Source: Microbacterium sp. Clip185 (GTDB lineage Bacteria; Actinomycetota; Actinomycetes; Actinomycetales; Microbacteriaceae). From it: DNA of 64,000 nt. The stretch spans positions 2,232,001 through 2,296,000 of the forward strand of contig NZ_CP117996.1 of assembly GCF_028743715.1 (NCBI RefSeq), written 5' to 3'. The translations under genes were made by a program, and so were the position numbers. Positions 46,601 through 54,075 of the stretch are shown here, one piece after another (position 1 is the stretch's first letter; every line of letters begins with the position of its first letter). The notes beneath the pieces are model-generated. The model made no database searches. It saw nothing but the letters and a program-made list of their open reading frames with translations, and had not been told where the DNA came from.

Positions 46601-47372
46601 GGACCGAGAGGCGCGCCCGCTCGTCGGGGTGGCCGGCGAGCGCGTTCAGAACCGGGTGGTCCAAGTCGGCCGTGTCGCGAGCCATGCCCGATCCGACGTC
46701 GACGAAGTTCGAGACGACCAGGCGCGGGACGACGGTGAAGGTCGGGATGTGGGTCGTGAGCGCCCGCAGGTGGTCGATCACGGGCTGCGGACGGAACACC
46801 GCACCGTCGTGAGCGAGGCCGGCGAGGGCTGCCGAGTCCAGGTGGATGCCGAAGTGCGTGCCCAGGGCGCGAACGAGCTCGGGGTTGACGACGAAGGAAC
46901 CGTGGAGCTTGAGCTCGAAGTCGGTGTGGTGGCGACGGATCGCAAGGGGGCGCAGGAGCACCGGGGCTGTGCACATGATCCCGCCGATGCGCCATGAGGC
47001 CATGCCCACGGCGAGCGACACCGTCTCGAGGCCCCGTGCGGTGCGCAGTTCGACGTTCTTCGCGGTGATCCGCTCGGCCGCCATCCGTGCGGTGCGAAGA
47101 GCGACCTCGTCGCGGTAGAGGTTGGATAGGAGCGTCGAGCGGCCCGTCAGGAACTGCGGCAGGCTCCCCGGGTGCGCTTTATTGATGTCGACGCCGTGCT
47201 CGGGCGAGTCCTCATAGAAGAGGAGGGTCGAGCGCCCGCCCAGCAGGGCGGCCTGCGCGCGCAGGCGCGCACGTTCGGGGTCGGCCACGTGCGCGACGAC
47301 GACGCCCGGCTCCGCGACGCCGAGGTCGCTCGGGCGCACCGGATTCGTCGCCTCGTCTGCACCAGAGATCAT
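43677..47372 (-). CDS. Large SF1 helicase-like protein with C-terminal nuclease-like domain, lacking the Walker A lysine
   Basis: The protein has 1,231 residues. An N-terminal region (about 1-270) resembles DUF4011-type helicase fusions, followed by split SF1 helicase lobes and a C-terminal restriction-endonuclease-like region (GKAVVVESDPE and LRRLGWHYLRVHAFDLYSDP), similar to the MTES_1575 type. Motif I reads LPGTGGTQT (about 303-311), with Gly where the catalytic Lys belongs. Motif II reads IIADAAAL instead of DEAS. Motif VI VGMTRARRSM is kept. It may bind nucleic acid without hydrolysing ATP. GGAGAAGG precedes the start. Confidence 0.85.
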   Translation of the reverse strand: MISGADEATNPVRPSDLGVAEPGVVVAHVADPERARLRAQAALLGGRSTLLFYEDSPEHGVDINKAHPGSLPQFLTGRSTLLSNLYRDEVALRTARMAAERITAKNVELRTARGLETVSLAVGMASWRIGGIMCTAPVLLRPLAIRRHHTDFELKLHGSFVVNPELVRALGTHFGIHLDSAALAGLAHDGAVFRPQPVIDHLRALTTHIPTFTVVPRLVVSNFVDVGSGMARDTADLDHPVLNALAGHPDERARLSVRPALPRVTSPDERTPAADTLLLDADEEQEAVLARIAAGHSLAVHTLPGTGGTQTVINAIGALVQSGRRVLVVSARRSTLDGVRHRLAGIGLDALAVTPRHLHRDLIRAIGRNEKAQPPKVAEIDDALLRLRTVLRDYRGALTASHPSLGASALQVVRRLTELSALSPAPSTTARFDIATLEALRDSRPQAAAKLVAAAKLGEFRFGPDDSPWYGVSFDTTESARAAHALAGKLSGREVPSLLERGYELIAQTRMRPFRTIDELGDYLRLLQGIRETLDKFSPSVFERPLVELIQAHAPKRESADMSSANRRRLKRLSREYVRPGVHVGDMYESLVRIQQQRADWQRLVDAGVVPEVPVGLADVHVAWQRVHAQLGELDQILRRRESSRLASLPVAQLMRVLAGLAAESAYFENLVERATLRTELDRMGLAPLLTELSVRHAPEDQVAAELEFAWWQSALEHLLRTDRALLGANTAVLDRLERDFRLVDEAHAAASGPVLAAQLATQWKIGLVDHADEAAALKQALKGGVSAPEQLVRAAPTLMRTLAPVWLASPYEVPEIPDHPPFDVVIIADAAALCLAEAAPALRRARQVVLFGDPVTQKPTPFAVGAGERAVADEFDEPFDEVSVFERMAELLDVATLTRSYRAGGEDLAQLVNDAFYGGELVSLPWAGAYLGRGSLSVDYVEGGTGTPDPISGAVESPDAEVARVVTLVTEHAVNRSGESLMVVTASRRHAERIRAAVDVAFAGRSDVADFVSRETAEPFAVLTLEESVAESRDRVIFSLGFGLTKHGRVLSDFGDLSTADGERLLTVGMTRARRSMVIVSSIRPSAFEDGRLEHGAATLMSILGGVAARARETRLEDLADPLTRALARELRAKGIKVDLDYRGLLPLVAGHDGKAVVVESDPETRPESLRESLRLRPQILRRLGWHYLRVHAFDLYSDPAAVAARVATLLGIEAGTSPQASTQPIDVAE

Positions 47373-47570
47373 GGTGCCTTCTCCACGCCACACACGTGTC
47401 ACCATAGGCGTGAGATGGGCGAGCGGGCCTCAACCACGGCCGAGTTTCGCCGGATTGGCGACACGCCGGACGGACCGGCCGTTCCTCCCCACGATCACCC
47501 GACCCGCGCGTTGTACGCCGGTCGGACGCTTTCCCCGCGGAAGGAGCGCGCGCACGATGAGGATGAGCAC

Positions 47571-48089
47571 ATGACTCCCACCGGCTTCCGCATCCATCCC
47601 ACGCCGCTCGGCGACGCCCTCGTCCTCACGAGCGGCGTCGGCCTCATCGGCTTCGAGTTCCTCGCCGTCCCGCTCGGCTCCGCCATCGCCGCGTGGACCG
47701 AGCGTCTGGGTCGGGAGCCGGTGCCGATCGACGAGGATGCGGACGCTCTGCTGGCGCAGATCGACGAGTACTTCGAAGGGACGCGCACGGCGTTCGAGAT
47801 CGAGCTGGACCTGAGTCTCGTGCGAGGCTTCGCCCGCGACGCCCTGGAGGCGGTCTCCCGCATCCCGTACGGCCAGACGGCCAGCTACGGCGAGATCGCG
47901 GTGGAGGCCGGCTCGCCGAGGGCACATCGCGCCGTCGGATCAGCGTGCGCCCACACACCGATCTCGCTCGTGATCCCCGCGCACCGCGTCATCCGTTCCG
48001 ACGGCTCGATCGGCGAGTACGGGGGGCGCCCCGAGCACAAGCGCTACCTGCTCGATCTGGAGGCCGCGCATCGTCCGGCGGGCGTGTAG
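47571..48089 (+). CDS. Alkyltransferase-like protein (MGMT homologue, catalytic Cys replaced by Ala)
   Basis: This 172-residue protein is built like O6-methylguanine-DNA methyltransferase. The helix-turn-helix is near SYGEIAVEAGSPRAHRAVGSA (about 105-125), with the flipping Arg in place. The active-site PCHRV motif reads PAHRV at 136-140, so the methyl-accepting Cys is Ala; the DNA reads CCC GCG CAC CGC. Alkyltransferase-like proteins bind damaged guanine and hand it to excision repair, and a Thermus member also has Ala. It is divergent from the helicase-like gene. GAGG lies 8 bases before the ATG. Confidence 0.88.
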   Translation: MTPTGFRIHPTPLGDALVLTSGVGLIGFEFLAVPLGSAIAAWTERLGREPVPIDEDADALLAQIDEYFEGTRTAFEIELDLSLVRGFARDALEAVSRIPYGQTASYGEIAVEAGSPRAHRAVGSACAHTPISLVIPAHRVIRSDGSIGEYGGRPEHKRYLLDLEAAHRPAGV

Positions 48090-48110
48090 GCCGCCCGCCG
48101 GACGATGTCG

Positions 48111-49727
48111 CTAGTGGTCGACGGCCTTCTCGGCGCCGAACCCGGTGAGCGAGCGCACCTCCATCTCCGCGGCCTTCTTCCGATCCTCGGCACGGCGTGA
48201 GGTCACCGACCCCAGCCATCCGAGGAAGAAGCCCAACGGGATCGAAATGATGCCGGGGTTGTTGAGGGGCCAGATCGCGACACCCACGTCCTTGAACACG
48301 CTCGTGGGCGTGCCCCAGAACACGGGCGACAACACGATCAGCACGATCGCCGCCCCGAGGCCGCCGTACATGCTCCACACCGCACCGCGCGTCGTGAACT
48401 TGCGCCAGAACAGCGAGAACAGGATGGTGGGCAGGTTCGCCGATGCCGCGACGGCGAAGGCCAGGGCGACCAGGAACGCCACGTTCTGTCCCTGCACGCC
48501 GATGCCGCCGAGGATGGCCAGTACGCCGATCACGATGACCGTGCGTCGCGCGACCTTGACCTCGCCGTCCGGCGGCACGTTGCCCTTCTTCACGACGCTC
48601 GCGTAGATGTCGTGCGCGAACGATGCCGCCGCCGTGATCGTGAGGCCGGCGACGACCGCCAGGATCGTCGCGAACGCCACCGCGGAGATGAAGCCGAGCA
48701 GGACCGGACCACCCAGGTAGAGCGCGAGGAGAGGAGCCGCGGAGTTGACGCCGCCCGGCGCCGCCGCGATCGTCTCGGGCCCCACTAGCGCACCCGCGCC
48801 GTAGCCGAGCACGAGCGTGAGCAGATAGAAGAGGCCGATCAACCAGATCGCCCACACCACCGAGCGCCGCGCTTCCTTCGCGGTCGGCACCGTATAGAAG
48901 CGCATCAGCACGTGCGGCAGACCCGCCGTGCCGAGCACGAGCGCCAGGGCGAGGGAGATGAAGTCCCACGGGTTCTTGCCGTACTGCAGGCCCGGGCCGA
49001 GCACCGCGTCACCCTTCGGCGAGGCGGCCACCGCGCCCTCGAGCAGCGTGTTCAGGCTGAAGCCGTTGATCGCGAGCACCCAGACGGTCATCACGACAGC
49101 GCCGCCGATGAGGAGGAAGGCCTTCACGATCTGCACCCAGGTCGTGCCCTTCATCCCGCCGATGAGCACGTACACGATCATCAGCACACCGACCACCGCG
49201 ACGACGATGGACTGCCCGATCTGGTCGCCGATACCCAGCAGCAGCGAGACGAGACCGCCGGCGCCCGCCATCTGTGCGAGCAGATAGAAGAAGCACACCG
49301 CCAGGGTCGTGATGGCTGCCGCCATCCGCACCGGCCGTTCCTTGAGGCGGAACGACAGGACATCGGCCATCGTGAAGCGGCCGGTGTTGCGCATGAGCTC
49401 GGCCACGAGCAGCAGCGCGACCAGCCACGCCACCAGGAAGCCGATCGAATAGAGGAACCCGTCGTAGCCGTTGATCGCGATGGCTCCGCAGATGCCGAGG
49501 AAGGATGCCGCCGACAGGTAGTCGCCGGCGATCGCGAATCCGTTCTGCGGTCCGGTGAACGAGCGTCCGGCGGCGTAGTAGTCGGCGGCGGTCTTGTTGT
49601 TGCGCGACGCGCGGATGACGATGAAGAGCGTCACCGCGACGAACGCCGCGAAGATGGAGATGTTCAGGACGGGATCGTTCTCGACCGTCTGCACGGCGGC
49701 GTGGATGGCTCCGAAGACCTCGTTCAT
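48111..49727 (-). CDS. actP: Cation/acetate symporter (SSS family)
   Basis: This 538-residue sodium:solute symporter has about 13 membrane helices. The pattern AADYYAAGRSFTGPQNGFAI near residue 50 and LPHVLMRFYTVP near 270 match the ActP/MctC acetate and monocarboxylate carriers. Its start overlaps the stop of the small DUF485 gene, a pairing typical of this transporter. With acsA it would import acetate and activate it. Pyruvate or propionate are possible alternative substrates. Confidence 0.93.
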   Translation of the reverse strand: MNEVFGAIHAAVQTVENDPVLNISIFAAFVAVTLFIVIRASRNNKTAADYYAAGRSFTGPQNGFAIAGDYLSAASFLGICGAIAINGYDGFLYSIGFLVAWLVALLLVAELMRNTGRFTMADVLSFRLKERPVRMAAAITTLAVCFFYLLAQMAGAGGLVSLLLGIGDQIGQSIVVAVVGVLMIVYVLIGGMKGTTWVQIVKAFLLIGGAVVMTVWVLAINGFSLNTLLEGAVAASPKGDAVLGPGLQYGKNPWDFISLALALVLGTAGLPHVLMRFYTVPTAKEARRSVVWAIWLIGLFYLLTLVLGYGAGALVGPETIAAAPGGVNSAAPLLALYLGGPVLLGFISAVAFATILAVVAGLTITAAASFAHDIYASVVKKGNVPPDGEVKVARRTVIVIGVLAILGGIGVQGQNVAFLVALAFAVAASANLPTILFSLFWRKFTTRGAVWSMYGGLGAAIVLIVLSPVFWGTPTSVFKDVGVAIWPLNNPGIISIPLGFFLGWLGSVTSRRAEDRKKAAEMEVRSLTGFGAEKAVDH

Positions 49728-50077
49728 CGCGCACCCGCCTCTCGCCGCTCCAGGTCCTCGCGGATCGCGCGTGACTGCGGATCCAGGCGCCGGTTGGCAT
49801 AGGCGACGTAGGCCATCGTGATGGCGAACGTCGAGACGAACTGGCCGAGCCCGAGCAGCAGGCCGACGGTGATGTCACCCGAGACGCGGGTGGCCATGAA
49901 GTCCGCGGCGAACGACGAGAGAAGCACGTAGGCGAAGTACCAGAGCAGGAATGCGATCGCGAGAGGGAAGACGAAAGCTCGTTGTGCGCGTTTGAGGCGC
50001 TGGAACGGGGGTGATTCCTCCACCTCGATGTAGTCGATGCCCGCGCTGTCGGCAGCGCGATCGTGCGATTCAGTCAT
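49724..50077 (-). CDS. DUF485 family membrane protein (acetate permease partner)
   Basis: This 117-residue protein has two membrane helices (about 33-57 and 70-95) within the DUF485 pattern FQRLKRAQRAFVFPLAIAFL read near residue 25. Genes of this family precede actP/mctC in many bacteria and are thought to assist the symporter. AAGGAGG lies about 6 bases before the ATG, and the stop overlaps the actP start by 4 bases. The RamA-like regulator gene is divergent. Confidence 0.9.
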   Translation of the reverse strand: MTESHDRAADSAGIDYIEVEESPPFQRLKRAQRAFVFPLAIAFLLWYFAYVLLSSFAADFMATRVSGDITVGLLLGLGQFVSTFAITMAYVAYANRRLDPQSRAIREDLERREAGAR

Positions 50078-50208
50078 GTGGCCTCCTTGCCTCATGCCGC
50101 GGATGCGGGGTGTCCATCCGAGCCGTCGTCGCCTCTTCGCGGCGATGGTAGGGTCGACGCTACGAAAATCGGCAACGAGGCCGACACCCCCGGAAGTAGG
50201 TAGCACCT

Positions 50209-51057
50209 ATGTCCCCCGGAACCACCAGTGACCTGCAGCTGATGACGCGCGCCGTGCACGATCTGGTCGCCCGCACACGCTTCCCCGTCGCCTTCGGCGG
50301 GCTCGTACGCGAGCACTCCGTGCACGTGAGTTCCATCGTCGGCGCGCGGGGCCGGACGATCGAGGGTCTCATCGTGCGCGAGCAGCGCGGACTCGGCGGA
50401 CGGGCGCTCACCGAGAAGCGTCCGCGTCTCGCATTGGACTACCGGAGCGCGCGCGGGATCACCCACGACTACGACGGCCCCATCCTCGGCGAAGGCATCG
50501 CCACGCTCTTCGCGGTTCCCGTCGTCGCGGCCGGCCGCACCCGCGGGGTGCTGTACTGCGGGTCCTGGGGTCAGACGGCCGTGGACGACGTGACGGCGGC
50601 GCCGGCATTGAAGATCGCCGACGCCCTCGCGTCGGAGCTCCGCATCCGCGACGAGGTCGCCCGCCGTGTCGAGCGCGCGCAGGATGCGGCCCCGGAGAGC
50701 GCGTGGGATGCGGCGGCGCGCGAGCAGGTGCGGGAGAGCTTCGCCGAGCTGCGGGCGATCTCCGCCACGGTCAGCGACGCCGCGCTGCGCGAGCGCCTCG
50801 CCGCCGTCGAACGCCGACTCGCGGAGGTTGCGGCGGGCGATCGCGGCGCACCGTCGGCGCCGGTGCAGCTCTCGCCGCGCGAACTGGACGTGCTCGCGTG
50901 CGCCGCGCTCGGGTCGACCAATGCGCAGATCGCTCAGGAGCTCGCGCTGAAGGAGACGACCGTGAAGTCGTATCTCGCGGCGGCGATGGCGAAGCTGGAG
51001 GCCACGACGCGGCACGCCGCGGTGGCGAAGGCGCGCCGGGCGCGGCTCCTGCCCTGA
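50209..51057 (+). CDS. LuxR-type regulator with GAF domain (RamA-like)
   Basis: This 282-residue protein has a GAF-like sensor domain (about 10-150), a helical linker, and a C-terminal LuxR helix-turn-helix (LSPRELDVLACAALGSTNAQ onward, about 215-275). This layout is that of RamA, which activates acetate genes in Corynebacterium. It is divergent from the acetate permease pair, and short CGGGGT and ACCCCCG runs in the intergenic region resemble RamA sites. The acetate role is inferred from layout and position. Confidence 0.82.
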   Translation: MSPGTTSDLQLMTRAVHDLVARTRFPVAFGGLVREHSVHVSSIVGARGRTIEGLIVREQRGLGGRALTEKRPRLALDYRSARGITHDYDGPILGEGIATLFAVPVVAAGRTRGVLYCGSWGQTAVDDVTAAPALKIADALASELRIRDEVARRVERAQDAAPESAWDAAAREQVRESFAELRAISATVSDAALRERLAAVERRLAEVAAGDRGAPSAPVQLSPRELDVLACAALGSTNAQIAQELALKETTVKSYLAAAMAKLEATTRHAAVAKARRARLLP

Positions 51058-51084
51058 TCAACCTCGGATCTGTAGGGTGACGTC

Positions 51085-51429
51085 ATGGCGCGCAGAATCG
51101 TCCACCAGCTCGTAGACGACCTCGACGACTCCGTTCTGGAGGTGGGCGAGGGCGAGACCGTTCTCTTCTCCCTCGACGGCATCGCTTACGAGATCGACCT
51201 GTCGGATGCGAACGCTGCGGCCCTGCGCGATGCGATGGCACCCTACGTGTCGGCGGCGCGCCGCATCTCTGGCCGGTCGACCGCGAGCATCAAGCCGCGT
51301 GCTCGGGCCACCTCCTCGACACGGGACCTCACCGCCATCCGCGAGTGGGCGAAGGCCAACGGCCACCAGGTTTCCGAGCGCGGACGCGTCGCCGCATCCG
51401 TCATCGACGCGTACGACGCCGCGCACTGA
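51085..51429 (+). CDS. lsr2: Lsr2 family nucleoid-associated protein
   Basis: This 114-residue xenogeneic silencer has an N-terminal dimerisation domain (FSLDGIAYEIDLSD near residue 28) and a C-terminal AT-hook-like DNA-binding domain. In the latter, the usual RGR motif reads ERGRVAASVIDAYDAA at the end. The ATG at 51085 has TAGGGT with a 6-base gap, so it is probably leaderless. Its last 44 bases recur at 52068, flanking a one-gene islet. Confidence 0.93.
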   Translation: MARRIVHQLVDDLDDSVLEVGEGETVLFSLDGIAYEIDLSDANAAALRDAMAPYVSAARRISGRSTASIKPRARATSSTRDLTAIREWAKANGHQVSERGRVAASVIDAYDAAH

Positions 51430-51432
51430 CGC
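51389..51432 (+). repeat. 44-bp direct repeat, copy 1 (3' end of lsr2)
   Basis: This is the last 41 bases of lsr2 including its stop codon, plus 3 bases. It matches 52068-52111 at 43 of 44 positions. Confidence 0.92.
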
Positions 51433-51435
51433 TGG

Positions 51436-52044
51436 TCACCCTCCGGGTGCACCGCGGTCCACGAGGTCGACACCCGCTGCGCGCAGGGCCTCGAACAAGC
51501 CTGCTCGGTCGCGGACGTCGTAGAAACGGAGCGGCGCCCAGCCACCCGTGGCGACTGTGGCCATGAAGTCCATGCCGGTGTTGCGGTACATCTCGTAGAT
51601 GAGGCCAACCGCTGACCGGCGGCCCTCGACGTCCGCGTCGAAGTCGGCCTCGATACGGCCTGCCAGCCGGCGTCGGACACGTATCGCGCCCCTGTCTATG
51701 GCGCGAGACTCGACGGACCCGCCGCGTTCTACGATCGCGAATCGGTCGGTGACGACGTAGGTCGTGCGGTCGGCGAGTGCTCGCTTGACGAAGAACCGCC
51801 CCACCGCGAGGTACAACAGCAACGCCCAGAAGAAGCCAACGAGGATGAGCGCCGGCCATGGAACGCCATGGTCCACGACGCTCCTCGTTGCCACCGCGAA
51901 AAAAGCAATGCAACCGAGACTGAACGGTACCCAGAAGGCATCCGCGGCGGTGAAGAGCGCCGCGGCATCAGGCTCACCTCGCCACAGCACAGTCCCGTAG
52001 TCATACAGTCCGTCGGCGCGCTCCTCAGCCCGCTCATCCCCCAT
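51436..52044 (-). CDS. PH-like membrane protein in an islet downstream of lsr2
   Basis: This roughly 202-residue protein has two adjacent membrane helices (about 45-65 and 70-95) and a C-terminal beta-rich domain (TYVVTDRFAIVERGGSVESR) that resembles bacterial PH-like domains. I do not know its function. It lies entirely between the two 44-bp repeats, and parts look lower in GC than the surroundings. The start at 52044 is a moderate choice (GATGAG upstream); an in-frame ATG at 52083 would reach into the second repeat. Confidence 0.7.
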   Translation of the reverse strand: MGDERAEERADGLYDYGTVLWRGEPDAAALFTAADAFWVPFSLGCIAFFAVATRSVVDHGVPWPALILVGFFWALLLYLAVGRFFVKRALADRTTYVVTDRFAIVERGGSVESRAIDRGAIRVRRRLAGRIEADFDADVEGRRSAVGLIYEMYRNTGMDFMATVATGGWAPLRFYDVRDRAGLFEALRAAGVDLVDRGAPGG

Positions 52045-52067
52045 CGGCTCATCATGGCACGGGCGGA

Positions 52068-52111
52068 TCGCCGCATCCGTCATCGAGGCGTACGACGCCG
52101 CGCACTGACGC
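52068..52111 (+). repeat. 44-bp direct repeat, copy 2 (lsr2 3'-end duplicate)
   Basis: The sequence still encodes an Lsr2-like tail (ASVIEAYDAAH and stop) in plus orientation, but no lsr2 body precedes it. One mismatch separates it from copy 1. Confidence 0.92.
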
Positions 52112-52113
52112 GG

Positions 52114-52503
52114 CTATGCGCCGAGCTGCTGCCGCAGTTCAGCGTCGCCAGTGCCGGAGAACTCGACGATGCGCCCGCCGACCACCCGATACATCGCGAA
52201 CTCCGCGACGTTCACATGACGACGTGTGGCGGAGATTCCGCGGTAGACGCCGGTGTGGGTTCCGCTGCCGCGCAGGTGTGCGGCGATGCGGTCGTCCTCG
52301 ATCACGAGTTGGATGCGTCGCCACTGCCAATCCGGGAAGGCGTGGAACAGATCCGCGAGATCGTCGATCCACGCATCCCGCCCGCCGGGCAGGTGCGCGC
52401 GTCGCACGTCCGAATCGACCAGCGCGCGGACGGCGTCCAGGTCGTGACGGTTGCAGGCGTCGAGGTACTCGGCATGCCACTCGCGCAGTTCCCACGGCTC
52501 CAT
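52114..52503 (-). CDS. SnoaL/NTF2-like protein
   Basis: This 129-residue protein has the cone-like SnoaL/NTF2 fold: an N-terminal helix region LREWHAEYLDACNRHDLDAVRALVDSDV, then LPGGRDAWIDDLADLFHAFPDWQWRR, and C-terminal strands. Some members are polyketide cyclases or isomerases; the substrate here is unknown. The start at 52503 has GATAAT with a 7-base gap (GGAGAGG), which could act both as promoter and ribosome site. It is divergent from the epimerase gene. Confidence 0.8.
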   Translation of the reverse strand: MEPWELREWHAEYLDACNRHDLDAVRALVDSDVRRAHLPGGRDAWIDDLADLFHAFPDWQWRRIQLVIEDDRIAAHLRGSGTHTGVYRGISATRRHVNVAEFAMYRVVGGRIVEFSGTGDAELRQQLGA

Positions 52504-52588
52504 CCTCTCCATTATCGCGGGCGGTGTCGGCGGCGTCTCAGGGCACCGGTACGGTCGAGTCACAGCTGACCGGCAGAGGGCGGAGCGC

Positions 52589-53545
52589 ATGACGGACAAG
52601 CAGGTGGCGGTCGTCGCGGGGGCGAGCGGGTTCGTGGGGCGCGAGATCGTGGCGGCACTGCGGGCCGACGGCTATGATGTGCGGCGCATCGGTCGTACCG
52701 AACACGTGGGGTGGAACGACCCGCGCGCCCTCGTGGACGCAGTCGACGACGCCGACCTTCTCATCAACCTCGCCGGCAAGTCCGTGAACTGCCGGTACAC
52801 CCACGTCAACCGGAATGAGATCCTGCGCTCCCGCGTCGAGACCACGCGGGCCCTCCGCCATGCTGTGGCCGCAGCCGAGAACCCGCCTCCGCTGTGGTTG
52901 AACGCATCCACGGCGACGATCTACCGGCACGAGGAACAGCGTCCCAACGACGAGAGCTCCGGCATCCTCGGCGAGGGATTCTCGGTTGACGTCGCGCGGG
53001 AGTGGGAACGCGAGTTCTTCGCCGACGAGCTTCCCCGCACGCGCCGCGTGGCGCTGCGGATGGCCATCGTGCTCGGCGACGGCCCCGCGCCTGACATGCT
53101 GCGACGCCTCGCGCGTTGGGGACTGGGCGGGCCCCAGATCGACTCGCCCTGGTTCCCTCACCGTCGATACCGCGGCATCGGGGCGCATCCGACCGGCTCT
53201 TCGCGCTCCGGCTGGCACCGGACGCGTGGGCGGCAGAAGTTCAGCTGGATCCACATCGACGACGTGATCGGAGCCGTCCGGTGCCTCGCCGAGCACGAGG
53301 AGATCACGGGCGCCGTGAACCTCGCGAGCCCAGAACCGACCGACAACCGCACGCTCATGCGCGCGCTGCGCCGGAAGACCGGCATGCCGATCGGGCTGCC
53401 CGCATGGCGATGGATGCTGGAGCCCGCGATGTGGGTGCTGCGTACCGAACCGGAGCTCGTCCTCAAGAGCCGTTGGGTCGTTCCGGGCGTGCTCGACGCC
53501 GCCGGATACACCTTCCGCCGGCCGCATCTCGAGGATGCGATCTGA
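52589..53545 (+). CDS. NAD-dependent epimerase/oxidoreductase, TIGR01777-like
   Basis: This 318-residue Rossmann-fold protein has the nucleotide-binding motif GASGFVG at 11-17, the NLAGKSVNCRY segment near residue 63, and the C-terminal FSWIHIDDVIGAVRCL region of TIGR01777 (YfcH-like) proteins, whose substrate is unknown. The start has CGGAGC just upstream. A SRPBCC gene follows 45 bases later and an AraC-type regulator after that, so the three may be linked. Confidence 0.87.
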   Translation: MTDKQVAVVAGASGFVGREIVAALRADGYDVRRIGRTEHVGWNDPRALVDAVDDADLLINLAGKSVNCRYTHVNRNEILRSRVETTRALRHAVAAAENPPPLWLNASTATIYRHEEQRPNDESSGILGEGFSVDVAREWEREFFADELPRTRRVALRMAIVLGDGPAPDMLRRLARWGLGGPQIDSPWFPHRRYRGIGAHPTGSSRSGWHRTRGRQKFSWIHIDDVIGAVRCLAEHEEITGAVNLASPEPTDNRTLMRALRRKTGMPIGLPAWRWMLEPAMWVLRTEPELVLKSRWVVPGVLDAAGYTFRRPHLEDAI

Positions 53546-53590
53546 GGCAAGGCCGCCGCCCGCGCCGCATCGGATACGAGGAGTCAAAGC

Positions 53591-54037
53591 ATGGTCTCGA
53601 GCTTCACCGTCGTCACCCGCGCTCAGGTGTCCGTCGAGCGACTGTTCGATCAGTCGCTGAGCATCGACGCGCACGTCGAGTCGATGGCACGTTCCGGTGA
53701 ACGCGCGGTCGCCGGAGTCACGAGCGGCCTCATCGGTCTGGGCGAGACCGTCACCTGGAGCGCCCGGCACTTCGGCTGGCGCTTCCGGATGACCTCAAAG
53801 ATCACCGCACTCGAACATCCCCGCCGCTTCGTCGACGAGCAGGTGCGCGGCCCGTTTCGCACCTTCCGTCATGAGCATCTCTTCGAGGTGCAGGGTGAGG
53901 AGACGGTGATGACCGATATTCTCACGATCGCGTCTCCCGTGTTCGGCCGGCTGGCCGAACGGTGGGTGCTGGTCCCATATCTGCAGCGACTCATCCGCCA
54001 GCGCAACGACGTGCTGGTGCGGGCAGCGGAAAGCTGA
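53591..54037 (+). CDS. SRPBCC family protein
   Basis: This 148-residue protein has the helix-grip START/SRPBCC fold. Visible features are VSVERLFDQSLSIDAHV at the start, GLGETVTWSARHFGWRFRM in the middle, and a C-terminal helix PYLQRLIRQRNDVLV. Such proteins bind hydrophobic ligands; similar ones often lie next to TIGR01777 oxidoreductases, as here. GAGGAG lies about 7 bases before the ATG. Confidence 0.82.
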   Translation: MVSSFTVVTRAQVSVERLFDQSLSIDAHVESMARSGERAVAGVTSGLIGLGETVTWSARHFGWRFRMTSKITALEHPRRFVDEQVRGPFRTFRHEHLFEVQGEETVMTDILTIASPVFGRLAERWVLVPYLQRLIRQRNDVLVRAAES

Positions 54038-54075
54038 TCGCACCGCCGGTCGCGGTGGGCCGGCACAATGGCAAC

